Shown here: one piece after another, positions 46,001 to 57,164 of the stretch | Layout: every line of letters begins with the position of its first letter | How positions within the stretch are numbered: position 1 is the first letter of the stretch | Origin: Syngnathus acus | Lineage: Eukaryota > Chordata > Actinopteri > Syngnathiformes > Syngnathidae | Assembly: GCF_901709675.1 (NCBI RefSeq) | Contig: NC_051093.1 | Coordinates: 10,529,913 to 10,593,912, forward strand | Length of the DNA: 64,000 bases | Direction: 5' to 3' | Position numbers and translations under genes: made by a program | The notes under the pieces: generated by a model | What the model was told of the DNA's origin: nothing | Database searches by the model: none | What the model saw: only the letters and a program-made list of their open reading frames with translations

Positions 46001-48280
46001 CGGCCGTGTGCTGTGCTCTCACAATATTAATGCCGTTGCTGTCCAAAAAGCAAGAGTCTGCATCGCCACCAGGTTCCTTCACCGGACCGGCTTCTTGGAG
46101 CGAGGCAGGCGCTTGATACATCCAAGAGAGAGCAGGGGAGGTGAAAGAATTCGTAGTTGCTAAATACTACGTTGAGGAAGTACAAGTCGTACTTCGGTAA
46201 AGCACCAATTCTACTCCTGTGCAAAAGTATTATCTATCTAGTGCTTGTAATTGACAAAACCCGGCTTCCGACTTGATGGAGGTGCCAGAATGACCGCAAG
46301 TGGGAGACAAGTGTCGGCACTTCTGAGAAGTGGGCAGGATTTCGAGGCGGTTTGAGCAATGCCTCAAAAGGCTTCGACCTTTCAGTTTGGCCTTTGCGCC
46401 GCCGCTGCTCTCGAGATGATGGGCAACAAAAGCTGGGCGGCTTCACTTTGAGAAACCGCTCTGCATTCTTACTTTGACTAGAGGAGACTGCCCTCGTACC
46501 TCTTTCTCACCATCCGTGACTTTTTGTGTGTCCGCAGGCTCGTCCTATTACGACAACGTGAGGCCGCTGGCGTACCCCGACTCCAACGCCGTCCTCGTAT
46601 GCTTCGACATCAGCCGTCCCGAGACTCTGGACAGCGTCATTAAAAAGGTCAGCGAGCGGCTTGTTTTCGCAAATCAAATCTCCAAACGTCTGGCTCGGTA
46701 GCGTAGTGACAAATTGAAGACTCGCCGCTCGTTTAAAAAAAAGTTTTTTTTTTTTTTTTTTTTATCTCATCACTTGACCTTCAATCATGTCTTGAGAATG
46801 AAAGAGGAGAGGCTGCACACACACTTAATAAGCCTGGAAAAAAGGGGCGGGGCAGAAGGCTGCTATGAGCTTTCATTTCGTGGGCCTTCCCCGTGCAGAC
46901 TTGCTAGATAAAAACCAGGACACCCTCAAATATCAGGACAAGCCTCAGTGGAGCCTCTCAACAAGGCCAAAGAGATTCACAGCCAAGCTTTCCCATGAAT
47001 CCTCTCTACACAAGGGGAGGGAGGGGTAAGGGGGGTTGCCGTGACTCTTGACCTCTCGCCGTCGCCCTGTTAATCTCATTTCAGGGGCGCTTTCAAAACC
47101 TGTTGCGACAAGGGCCGTCCCAAATGAGACTTTTGACTTGCGTTGACAAGCGAGGCCGCAGCAGAGGAGCAAGGGTTAAACAATCAAAGCCTTTGATTGG
47201 TGCTTGTTATCAGGGACGGGGCGCGGCTTGAGAGCTCAGAGGTTTTTTTAGGATCACAAAGACTGCCGATGGTCACACGGCATGCAAAATATTCCAGGCT
47301 GCCCTGTGTCCTTGAACATTTGTGGTGTGGCACACATTGAGATAACTGTTATAGTTGAGCTGCACGTGACACATTGTGGACGCACTCGCACACACGCTGA
47401 TCACAATTTTTTTTTTCGTCGTTTGAGGAAAATATTGATGGATTGACTGCCGTTTTGATCAAATTGCCAATTACTTATCTGACAGATAGCATTTGCGTTC
47501 AAGCAAATTTGCTCTTCCTGTGCACTCGGATGACGCGCAAACCTCTGTCGAGGACAGATGTGCTACCAAACGGAACAGGCTTCTCTTTTCTGGCTCGCTT
47601 TAATGCATAATACTACCAGATAGTCTGAGATACAGAAATATTTTGTCTTACACTATTTGTGGTTCTCTATTCACCATTGTTTTTTTTGTTGTCTTTTTGG
47701 TCTTTGTTGTTTGCGTCCTCAGTGGCAGGTGGAGACACAGGAGTTTTGTCCCAACGCCAAAGTGGTCCTGGTGGGCTGCAAGCTGGACATGAGGACGGAC
47801 GTCAACACGCTGAGGGAACTCTCCAAGCAGCGCCTCATCCCGGTCACGCACGAGCAGGTAACAATCATGTTTCCTGCTTGCTTTGGACTACTTTTGTAAC
47901 CTCGCCCCCTAGTGGTTTGCCACACGCGCGCGGATTACCGAACACAAAAGGCAAACTGGACGTCGTGGTTCACGTCCACCTTTAATTTTGTCTGCTCGCA
48001 GGGCAGCGCCATCGCCCGGCAGATGGGTGCCGCGGCCTACGCCGAGTGCACGTCCAAAGTGTCGGAGAACAGCGTGCGAGACGTGTTCCACGTCACTACG
48101 CTGGCGTCGGTGCGCCGGCCGCGCAAGCCGCCGCAGCTCAAGCACAGCGCCTCCCGCCGGGGGCTCAAGCGCGCGTCGCAGCTGCCCCTCCTGCCGCCGC
48201 CGCTGCCCGGCCGGACTGAGCCTGCGGACCAAGCGCCCGCCCTGAGGAAGGACCGGGCCAAGAGCTGCGTGCTCATGTAG
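40028..48280 (+). CDS. rnd2: Rho family GTPase RND2
   Basis: Atypical, constitutively GTP-bound Rho protein that controls neurite growth and neuronal migration through partners such as Pragmin and rapostlin. Five exons: 40028-40129, 40433-40520, 46538-46647, 47723-47857, 48002-48280; 714 bases, 237 residues (human 227). The P loop GDAQCGKT (residues 14-21) and WDTSGSSYYDN (60-70) carry the Rnd-type changes at the positions of RhoA Gly14, Ala61 and Gln63 (here Ala, Ser, Ser), explaining loss of GTPase activity. The effector loop [16 protein letters not shown], the GCKLD base-recognition motif (118-122) and the C-terminal CAAX box CVLM, typical of farnesylation, are present. The C-terminal tail is basic and Pro-rich. 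RND1 and RND3 fit less well ([20 protein letters not shown] and [15 protein letters not shown] are RND2-like), and the vat1 neighbour agrees. Intron 2 is 6 kb. Confidence 0.95.
40281..40331. repeat. (GT)n(GC)n microsatellite in rnd2 intron 1
   Basis: Alternating purine-pyrimidine DNA (GTGTGT... then CGCGCGCG), the type that can adopt Z-form; structure is inferred. Confidence 0.9.
40521..40561 (+). repeat. (GTGA)n microsatellite forming the rnd2 exon 2 donor
   Basis: The exon ends ...ACGTCAG and the intron opens with about nine GTGA units, one imperfect. Every unit reads GTGAGT, so the authentic 5' splice site is the first of a series of identical donor hexamers. Confidence 0.92.
40562..46537 (+). 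other. rnd2 intron 2
   Basis: Six kilobases carrying one SINE (43230-43557), a C run at 43078-43094 and a GC-rich patch at about 44510-44600 (CGGCGGCCGGCCGGGGGTC). No coding exon was recognised. Confidence 0.55.
43230..43557 (+). mobile_element. tRNA-derived SINE with perfect target duplication
   Basis: The tRNA-like head contains TAGCTCAGTGGTCTAGTGGT (A box) and GGGTTCAAACCCC (B box). The body runs through AATGCAGAGGACAAATTTCA and CCAGATGTGTGTGTGACGAT to a TTAAC-rich tail. An exact 11-bp duplication, CTGCTGTTTCT, flanks it at 43219-43229 and 43558-43568. It is a retroposed SINE, not a functional tRNA gene. The family name was not determined. Confidence 0.9.
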
Positions 48281-48701
48281 AACCCTTACGTCTACAGAAA
48301 TGTATCCCAGAGGACGCCTATTTATTATTTTGGTTGCACTGCAGGAGATGAAAAAATGAAATTGCACTGTGAGAATTTTGCTTATTTTTGATGTCATTTT
48401 GTGTTGAAGATCAGGCCTTAAGGAACAAACGACACACGGGGACGCTGCCATCCGTGGCCCAAGTTTGGCGAGCGAAGCGGACGAGCATGTCCGGGACCAT
48501 GATGATGATTATGACTAGAAAAAACAAACGTGCAAGGATTGGAGCCATGAGGCAAGTGGGTGGTTTGCGTCTGAGCCGTGCACACGCACGTCGCTACCGC
48601 AAGTGCTTTGAATTGAGAAAATCTACACATTTGCTTATGTTTGCAACACTAACGTTGTCTTTCGGGTTATTTTGTGCGACTCTTCTTCACTCGCGTTGCA
48701 A
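48281..48701 (+). other. rnd2 3' UTR
   Basis: About 420 bases between the TAG stop and AATAAA. A small open frame here has no family resemblance. Confidence 0.55.
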
Positions 48702-48707
48702 AATAAA
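48702..48707 (+). terminator. polyadenylation signal of rnd2
   Basis: Canonical AATAAA in GCAAAATAAAGCGCC, about 420 bp after the stop codon. Confidence 0.65.
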
Positions 48708-51455
48708 GCGCCAGCTTGACCGCAGATGGCCAATTTAATTGCTGGCTGCTCTCGACTTTATTAGTGCGCCACATATGCGGACGATGTCATTAACGCTAAA
48801 AGCACAGACCAATGAATCACTGCAAATGAAATGTGCATTCCTATACTGCTCTTCTAATCTGCAAATAATTGAGCGTGGCAGTAGGTCTTGAACTTTTTTT
48901 ATACCAGGTGTCACTTCAAAAATACTTATCCCTCTAAGTACCACCGTCATGACCAAGTAGTTTTTTTTAAATAACATCCAAGAAAAAAAAAAAAATCACA
49001 CAGCAGCGGGTGTTTCCTTTCGCAGTGCATTAAATGTAACGACCTTTCCCTTGTTGGCACTTCTCAGCTTTTATTGCATTGGACTCCTTTGACTGCCTCC
49101 ACTGTATGGGTAAATCAACCGACGCACTTTTTTTTGGGAAGCGCTTCTAATTTAAATATATGAGAGATAGACTTGATGCAGGACATTGCTTTGTTGATTT
49201 TGAGAGAGGTTAATTGCTAGTATTCCCGATGCCAGTGTTTTTCCAGGTAGAAGCGAGCGCAAACACGCACGTCCACATTTTTCCCAGAAGGGCTAACAAA
49301 CAGGTTGCGCGATGAGAGGAGAAGCGGCGGTGCGTTTTGCCAGTTATACTGACTCTCCCGCATTTCTAAAGTGGGGGCGTGAGAGCGATAGCCGACGTTT
49401 GATTTAGTTTTAGAATGTAGCGTTAGTCGAATAAAAAGCTAACTAAGCGCACAATGTCAGCATGTTGCATGAACAACAGCATGGCATAATTTTACCGGTT
49501 AACCTGTGAGCATTCTGCAGGGGGTCCGCATCGCATTATGTTTTGTTTTTTAATGCAATTTAACCATGACTACCTTTTTAGGAGTTCAAACTAACGACTT
49601 GACGTAACGTGACTTGTTCTAGCCCATAAGTACAACGCATAATTACTGTAATTGGTACTTGTGTCGACAACTAAGCCAATGACGTGGCTTTGCCACTCAC
49701 GCGCGCTGTTATCGTGTATTGCGCCACTTGAGGATTACGGTCGTGTTCTCCGGTCGGATGGATGCCAGTCTCTGCGGAGGAGGAGATCATAAAAGTGTAA
49801 TAAAAGTGTGCTCTGCTCTCTTGTGCTTTGTCAGCTTGACTAATAGGATGCAGGATTTCCCCACTTGGTCTTCCTGCACTCCAAAGCAAACTGCTGCACG
49901 GAGAAATCGAGCGCACGTAGGCAGACTGTGTGAACGTGATTTCTCTTCCCCACGTTTCCATCTCGGGTTCTGAATGAGTCACTGACGTCATGGTAATGGT
50001 GGCGGGCGGCGACTGTGCTTCAGAATGCTAATGTGGTCACTCAGAGCTGCTGTCACTTACCTGCCACCACGATGAAAGAGGGGCCAGACCGAAAGGATAG
50101 GGGCCTAGCGGTTAGCACTCTCGACTCGGGAGTTCTGAAGTTTGGTATTGGAACCTCAGCTCCGGGGCCTTGAACGAGGGAAAGAGCCCACCCAAAATAG
50201 ATGAACGTACATTCAGGATAGGAAGAAAGCAAATCTCATTCTAGCAACAGAGCAAGTGCAGCTGGTGTCTTCTCTGTATCCGGTGCCGTGGTGACATCCA
50301 AATAAATCCGTGCGGGCCTCCGGTCGGGCCAGCGGCCACGCTCGGGCTCTGGCGCCCTGTCTCCGCTTTGTCTTTTGCAGGCACACACACATGCTCATTT
50401 GTCGAACGTCTGACATTGCCAATTTCCACCGCCTGGCTCCATCCATCCTTCCACTCCTCCCAGGAGACCTGGGAAAGCCAGTAAAGAAAGACAGGCGAAA
50501 TGTTGCATCGTAGAAATATAATAGGAGAGGTTGACTTTCATTTTTGATTGATTTATTCATTTTTATTTGACAGGGACAGTGCAAGGTATGTGAAGCGTCT
50601 TGCCCAAGGACATAACGACAGCAGGCTTTGCGTGTGTGAGGCTAAACAAAACATTCCAAGTCATTCAACATGTAACATATGTGATGTTACCTGATGAGTC
50701 AATTGAGAACAATTTCTCATTTACAATGACGACCCACAGAGACGACAACACGTGACTCGGACAGAGCTGGGTTTGAATCGAACCGGACATATACCATCCC
50801 AAACTGCTGCCTGTCATTAGTTTCCTTTCCGATGGCACTGCTTGTGCATTTCTATGTAAATATTCTGCTCCGAGCCACCGAGGATGCTTTCATCCTGCTG
50901 AATACAAATCATGACTTGGCAGAGAAAAGTAGAAACTGACTGTAAAATTATTATTTTAATGCTTGAACATTGTACAGTATAAATAGTAAATTTTATCATG
51001 ACAGTATTAACACTAAGCTAGGTGAGAACCTCAAAGCCATTTTCCACCGTCAATGCCATTTTTCACGATGGATTCACTTACTCATGCCAAAGTGTGAAAC
51101 ACCGCCACCCAGAGGGCTAAAAGCGATATTGCGGTCCTCAAAGGTGAACGACAGCAGTCCTCCCGCCCTTCCACCAACTCCCAGTGAGCCGAAAAATCGA
51201 GAACCTCACTAGCACTGCTGAGTGACCTCCCGTGCCTCAAACGTATGCCTAAAAAACACCCAACCCGCTGGACTCCCACTCGTTGCCAAGCAGAGAGAAC
51301 TCATTACGGGTGAGGATTACATCGATCACTGTGAGGCGGAGATGCCCAGTGGAGTGAGTGCATGCCTGCCTGGCCCAGGCAATTTGTGCCAACAATGGAG
51401 CTCATCTCGCACGCGCGCACGCACACTCTCACTTATGGTCCTTTTCATGTCTGTT
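48708..51455. other. intergenic DNA, repeat fragments only
   Basis: No gene was recognised. A tRNA-like SINE piece (GGGGCCTAGCGGTTAGCACT and following) lies at about 50098-50170, and a dispersed repeat at 50541-50800. The rest is unassigned. Confidence 0.5.
50541..50800. repeat. dispersed retroposon-like repeat
   Basis: Contains TTTTTATTTGACAGGGACAG, GTCTTGCCCAAGGACATAAC and GGGTTTGAATCGAACCGG, blocks typical of a common fish repeat with a tRNA-like end. Boundaries are approximate and the family was not determined. Confidence 0.5.
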
Positions 51456-52190
51456 TTGGGGGGGGGAGGACGTCGACGATTCTCCCTGGTCAACGGTTGT
51501 AAATGATCGCGTTGATTAAAAAAGAAAACTTTATTTAACTCTAATTTACCATTTTAGATAATATTACGTCGCAGTCATGTGACGCGGACATGACGTCAAT
51601 AGGCGGAACTTCCGCCAAAATTCAAAGTGGGCGTGGCCCGCAACAGGATGTAGGAAATCTGCGATGGCGGCGAACGAGACACAGCGGATAGTAACACGAC
51701 GACTAACATGAGAAATATTTTTATTTTCTGCTTGCAACTGGACCGTCTAGAGCGTACACGGTAAATACAACTCATTGTTTTTAAAAAGAAGTACTTTTGT
51801 AGCCCTGAAAAGCGAGTGAGTGTGGCGTTTGGGGGGGGGGGGGGACGTCGAACTCGGCGTCTGCTTCCAGCCACAGACACCGAATTTTGACGATTCTTTC
51901 TGGTCAACGGTTGTAAATTATTGCGTTGATTAAAAAAGAAAACTTTATTTAACTCTACTTTTAACTTTACCGTTTCAGATAAGCGAGTATTACGTCGCAG
52001 TCATGTGCCGCGGGAATGACGTCAATTGGCGGAAATCCCGCCAAGATTCAAATCTGTGGGCGCGGATTGTCGTGAGCGAGACAGCGGATACAAACACGAC
52101 GATTATCAACAGAAATATCTTTATTTTCTGCTTGCAACTGGACCGTCTAGAGCGTACACGGTAAATACAACTCATTGTGTTTAGAGATTT
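51456..52190 (+). repeat. tandem duplication (period about 414 bp) of a promoter/first-exon-like unit
   Basis: Two diverged copies: from a G run and GACGTCGA at about 51456, and again from 51829. Shared order: CTGGTCAACGGTTGTAAAT, GTTGATTAAAAAAGAAAACT, TTACGTCGCAGTCATGTG, a CRE-like ATGACGTCAAT, GGCGGAA..CCGCCAA, GCGAGACA/CACAGCGGATA, then TTTATTTTCTGCTTGCAACT, GGACCGTCTAGAGCGTACAC and the donor-like GGTAAATAC (51760, 52161). Copy 1 has ATGGCGGCGAACGAGACAC; the ATG is lost in copy 2. The arrangement looks like a CRE promoter with a first exon and a 5' splice site. No downstream exon was identified, so a duplicated, orphaned 5' gene end is inferred. Confidence 0.65.
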
Positions 52191-52277
52191 ACGTTTGTGT
52201 AGTTTGACTAAAGTTGTCGATGTAGCTAGCGTTCACTGTGTAATAGCAATGTGTAGCTGAGTAGCTAACCCTAGCTC

Positions 52278-52314
52278 AGGGGTGGCCAACCAGTCAGACT
52301 AAGAGCCACATTTT
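52278..52314. mobile_element. truncated hAT terminus
   Basis: CAGGGGTGGCCAACCAGTCA followed by GACTAAGAGCCAC resembles a common hAT terminal inverted repeat. No matching end was found to the right; the piece stops at the left boundary of the palindrome. Confidence 0.5.
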
Positions 52315-52324
52315 TTTTACTGTG

Positions 52325-54240
52325 TACCGTTGTTGTGCTTGATTTGGTTCCCCCGTGAGATTTTGTTCCCCCTGCCGCGGGAGCGCGAACGCCTTATTTG
52401 GAAAGCGAAAAACCGATGTCGTACGGCGTCGTACGGCGTCAGCACTACGTTGTTTTCAATAAAAACATGAAGAACTCACGTTTGCGTCAGTCAATTTTAA
52501 TTTTTATAAAGGATTATTCTCATTTGATGTCTTTAAATTCATCCGCGTTGTGCCATTGAAGCGGGGTGCATTCAAAGACCAGTCGTACAGTCGGAACACT
52601 CATTCCCTTCACCAAAAAGCAACAATATAATTAAGTGAGCTCTTTGCATAAACCTCGATGCAAAGAAACTCCTCTTTTTGGGTACAGGCTACAAGGAGTA
52701 TGTATTACAAAGGAGACTTTATACTTAATTGTGATCATCATTCATCCATCCATCCATTTTATTCCTCAGGTATTTTCAAAGCAAATTAATATTGTAGCAT
52801 TTATTAATTTGCTTTAAAATGACAGCGCAATATAATTAAAAGCTGACACTATAGCAATGTCAAACGTGTTCATTTAAGAAAAAGCCACACACGTTTTGTG
52901 ATCAAATCTTTCATAACGAGAATGATTTGAGTGAATTGATTTGAATGAATAATTGAGAAGAGATTTCAGTTCTGAAGGCTCCTTTTGTCCCAAGCAAAGT
53001 GACAGATGGTGGGGAGGGGGGATAAAAATTGTAACAGGAATTCTATAAAAATGTCAAGCCGTGAGGATATGTTCCCCCCCCCCCCCCCTTATTTTGAGAA
53101 CGGTGAGTGCTGGACTCCAGATGGTTTTTTTCTGTCTTCCTGGGGGTCTGTTCAGGTTGTGTGAAAAATTTGAACAGGTTCCCTCATTCCTAGGCCAAAT
53201 TACAGGGGGGGGGACACATCCTCACAGCTGCCCGGTGAGGATATGTCTCCCCCCCCCCTATTTTGAGAACGGTGAGTGCTGGACTCCAGCGTTTTTTCAC
53301 TCACCGTTCTCAAAATAAGGGGGGGGGGGGGAACATATCCTCACGGGGCAGCTGTGAGGATTTGTTCCAGCCCTGTAATTTGGCCTAGGAATGAGGGAAC
53401 CTGTTCAAAATTTTCACACAACCTGAACAGACCCCCAGGAAGACAGAAAAAAAAAACAGCTGCAGTCCAGCACTCACCGTTCTCAAAATAAAGGGGGGGG
53501 GGGACATATCCTCACGGCTTGACATTTTTATAGAGTTCCTTACAATTTTTATCCCCCCTCCCCACCATCTGTCACTTTGCTTGGGACAAAAGGAGCCTTC
53601 AGAACTGAAATCTCTTCTCAATTATTCATTCAAATCAATTCACTCAAATCATTCTCGTTATGAAAGATTTGATCACAAAACGTGTGTGGCTTTTTCTTAA
53701 ATGAACACGTTTGACATTGCTACAGTGTCAGCTTTTAATTATAATGCGCTGTCATTTTAAAGCAAATTAATAAATGCAACAATATTAATTTGCTTTGAAA
53801 ATACCTGAGGAATAAAATGGATGGATGGATGAATGATGATCACAATTAAGTATAAAGTCTCCTTTGTAATATATACTCCTTGTAGCCTGTACCCAAAAAG
53901 AGGAGTTTCTTTGCATCGAGGTTTATGCAAAGAGATCACTTAATTATATTGTTGCTTTTTGGTGAAGGGAATGAGTGTTCCGACTGTACGACTGGTCTTT
54001 GAATGCACCCCGCTTCAATGGCACAACGCGGATGAATTTAAAGACATCAAATGAGAATAATCCTTTATGAAAATTAAAATTGACTGACGCAAACGTGAGG
54101 TCTTCATGTTTTTATTGAAAACAACGTAGTGCTGACGCCGTACGACATCGGTTTTTCGCTTTCCAAATAAGGCGTGCGCGCTCCCGCGGCAGGGGGAACA
54201 AAATCTCACGGGGGGACCAAATCAAGCACAACACCGTAAA
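52325..54240. repeat. 1.9-kb near-perfect palindrome (inverted repeat)
   Basis: The left arm begins near TACCGTTGTTGTGCTTGATT and the right arm ends with its complement AATCAAGCACAACACCGTAA. Both arms run in to a centre near 53283 (GCTGGACTCCAGC). Sample comparison of 52621-52750 with the complement of 53820-53950 shows about two differences in 130 bases. Arm differences include a 10-bp duplication (GTACGGCGTC) near 52418-52438 only on the left. Near the centre a 55-bp block (GTGAGGATATGT, C run, TTTTGAGAACGGTGAGTGCT) occurs four times, two in each orientation. No credible gene lies inside; mirrored short frames reflect the symmetry. Confidence 0.88.
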
Positions 54241-54241
54241 G

Positions 54242-54716
54242 AGGGAGAGGGCAGCCAATGATCTTCTGTGCTGTGTTGATGACCTCTTGGAGCTTTTTCC
54301 TCTGAGCAGCAGTGCAGCTGGAGTACCAAACACGTATACGTTAAAGTGCTTTCTATGGAGCAGCGATAGAAGGACACCAGCAGTCTCTGTGTAATGCTGT
54401 GCCTCCTCAGCACCCTTAAAAAGTAGAGTCTCTGCTGGGCCTTTTTAAGCAGCTCAGAGGTGTTCACGCCCCAGGTGAAGTCCTCCTCGATGTGGACTCC
54501 CAGGTAGCGGAAGGAGGACACCCTCTTCACACAGACCCCGTCGATGATAAGTGGTGGAATGTCCGTTTTATTTTTCCTCCGAAAATCAATGACCAGTTCT
54601 TGGGTTTTAGCCGTGTTTAGGAGCAGATTGTTCTCTCCACACCACTCCGATAGCTGGACCACTTCGTCCCTGTAGGCAGACTCATCCCCCTTTGAGATAT
54701 TCAAAAGCATATTCAA
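54242..54716 (-). mobile_element. 5'-truncated LINE fragment (reverse transcriptase C-terminal region)
   Basis: The minus strand reads WCGENNLLLNTAKTQELVID, FRRKNKTDIPPLIIDG, VSSFRYLGVHIEEDFTW and LLKKAQQRLYFLRVLRRHSI, then, after a frameshift, a GCPLPL segment. This is the thumb and post-RT region of Rex1/L2/CR1-like non-LTR retrotransposons. The catalytic core is missing. It abuts the right boundary of the palindrome. Confidence 0.8.
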
Positions 54717-54719
54717 ACT

Positions 54720-56930
54720 GTCTAATTCCGAACATTCATGTTATTCCACTCGGTCTTATTACCAACTTCTATCAATTCAACTGTGTTTAATATGTCCTAT
54801 CAGGGCTGAAGTCAAAATTTGGCACCATCATGTGGTGAAATTTGGAATTGCAGCACATCCAATTTTGCCTGGGAACAAACAAAAGTTTTGAAAAGAAGGC
54901 CATTAGAATTATAAACAAATCTGATTACCTTGAAAATAATAACAAGCTATTTCTTAAATAACAAATTCTTCAATTCAAAGATTTGGTAGATTATCAGACT
55001 GCTCAAATGATGCTCAAAGTAAAGCAAAACTGTTTACCTAAAAATATTCAAAAGCATATTCAAACTATGTCTAATTCAGAACATTCATGTTATTCCACTC
55101 GGTCTTATTACGAACTTCTATCAATTCAACTACCGTAATTTTCGGACTATAAGTCGCGTTTTTTTTTCATAGTTTGGGTGGGGGGGCGACTTATACTCAG
55201 GAGCGATTTATATACATATATATGGGTTTTTTTCACTTTTTTGGGCATTTTATGGCTGGTGCGACTTATACTCCGGTGCGACTTATAGTCCGAAAATTAC
55301 GGTAAGTGTTTAATATTTCCTATCATGGCTCAAGTCAAAATTTGGCACCATCATGTGGTGAAATTTGGAATTGCAGCACATCCAATTTTGCCTGGGAACA
55401 AACAGATTAAATAAGTCTTACTTCTTGCCACTCCTTCTCAAACAAGTAAACTCTGCCCATTTTGCGCAGTAGATGTTCTGTTAATACCTAGTATTTATAC
55501 AAAGTCATAATTTAAATTACTTTCAACATTTATTCATCCATTCAACCACCGTTACTCCACTCGCTCTTATTACCAACTTCTGTCGATTTAACTAAGCGTT
55601 TAATACATCCTATCAGGTCTCAAGTCAAGATTTGGCACCATACATCCAATTTTGCCAGGGAACAAAAATAGATTAAATAAACTAAATAAGTCTTCATATT
55701 AAATGAGTTTAATACGTCCTATCAGGTCCCAAGTCAAGATTTTGGCACCGTACTTTGTTGAAATTTGCAATTGCAGCAAATCCAATTTTGCCTGCGAACA
55801 AAAATAGATTAAATAAACTAAATAAGTCTTACTTGTTCCCATTAAATAAATTAAATAAGTCTTGCTTGTTCCCACTCCTTTTCAAAAAAAGTAGTTTAAA
55901 ACGAGGGCCCCTCCCTCAATCTTTAACCCTAACCCCGCACGTCACATTGTGTTGTATCTGCGAATATTGGTTGTGGCCAAATGATAGTTTTCTTTCATTC
56001 CTTTAGGTTCCACGGTGTTCTTTGGCTGTATGTTTTCCACTGTAAGAAGGATAAAAATACAAAGTACAACGGTTGCACGTTGGCGAAGACGTCTCCGGTG
56101 AGTCCTTCCTTCCTTTTTATTCATGGGAAAGTCACAGACAACAATAGCTAAAGTAACACATTGTTAGAGGTTACAAACTACATTTGTCTTAAATTGGATA
56201 GATGACTTGTTCCCACACCTTTTCAAACAAGTAAACTGGCCATTTTGTGCAGGAGATTTTCTGTTTATACCTAGTATTTATACAGTCATAATTTAAATGA
56301 ACAAATAAGATTCATTCACTCACTCATTCATTCAAAATATCCAAAGTTGTGTGTGCTATTTGTAATTGAGAATAGATTTCATGTTACTCCACTCGCTCAT
56401 ACGACCAACTTCTATCAATTTAACTAGGCGTTTAATACGTCCTATCAGGTCTCAAGTCAAGATTTGGCACTGTGCTTTGTTGAAATTTGCAATTGCAGCA
56501 AATCCAATTTTGCCTGGGAACAAAAATAGATTAAACAAACTAAATAAGTCTGACTTCTTCCCATTAAATAAATGAAATAAGTCTCTCTTCTTCACAGTCC
56601 TTTTCAAACAAGTAAACTGGCCATTTTGTGCAGTAGTTTTTGTGTTCACACCTAGTATTTATCCCAAATCATAATTGAAATGACTTCATTCATTCATTTT
56701 GGAAATTTGAAATTCCAGCAAATCCATTCTTTCCGATAAATAAGTCTTACTTCTTCCCTTTAAATGAATGAAATAAGTCTTACTTCCCACTCCTTTTCAA
56801 ACAAGTAAAGTCTGCCCATTTTGTGTAGTATATTTTCTGTTTATACCTAGTATTTATACAAAACCATAATTAAAATGGCAATTAGCAAATAAATAAATTA
56901 ATTTACTCCAAAGTCTTTAATATGTCCTAT
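54720..56930 (+). repeat. subtelomeric block of diverged repeats with LINE remnants
   Basis: A unit containing CACTCG(G/C)TCTTATTACCAACTTC, TTTAATAYGTCCTATCAGG, CAAGTCAAGATTTGGCACC, AATTGCAGCAAATCCAATTT and AGATTAAATAAACTAAATAA recurs, in whole or part, near 54730, 55075, 55550, 55690, 56380 and 56700. Between two of them (about 54892-55075) the plus strand reads AIRIINKSDYLENNNKLFLK then ILQFKDLVDYQTAQMMLKVK, the C-terminal end of an L2-like LINE protein with stops. A TA-flanked MITE lies at 55133-55302. The block seems to be several degraded copies of one LINE 3' end spread by local duplication. Confidence 0.6.
55133..55302. mobile_element. 170-bp MITE with TA target duplication
   Basis: Ends CCGTAATTTTCGGACTATAA and TTATAGTCCGAAAATTACGG are perfect inverted repeats flanked by TA (55131-55132 and 55303-55304), as for Tc1/mariner-type elements. 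Inner GCGACTTATACTC copies are tandem variants. Nearby paralogous units at about 54780, 55590 and 56420 lack the insert and show the empty site. Confidence 0.88.
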
Positions 56931-57039
56931 TAAGTATGATATTAAGATTTGTCACCATCCTTAGGTATAATTTGGATTTGCTGCAGATCAAATAGACAAA
57001 TGCTTTGGCCAAGTTATTTTAAGAGCACGTGGGGTGATG

Positions 57040-57164
57040 TGATTTCCTTTGTGAGATGTTTTGCATTTGTGATGTCATACTCTGTTTTTTGTGATGTCAT
57101 ACTCTGTAATTGTGCTAAGAGGCTAGGTGCTAAGAGGCTAGGTGCTGAGGTCTGATGTGGTTAG
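57040..57164 (+). repeat. transition repeats before the 23-bp satellite
   Basis: Two copies of GTGATGTCATACTCTGT (about 57068 and 57089) are followed by GTGCTAAGAGGCTAG-type units at 57111-57145. The GTGCTAA core is shared with the satellite that begins at 57165. Confidence 0.7.

Noticed and set aside
40028-48280. rnd2 as RND1 or RND3
   Set aside because: GDAQCGKT, the [16 protein letters not shown] region and VTHEQG agree better with RND2, and vat1 is its expected neighbour.
48388-48738. 116-codon frame after rnd2
   Set aside because: Lies in the rnd2 3' UTR and runs across its polyadenylation signal; no family resemblance.
53061-53621. Mirrored open frames inside the palindrome
   Set aside because: They are the same sequence read from both arms across C/G homopolymers; no protein family.
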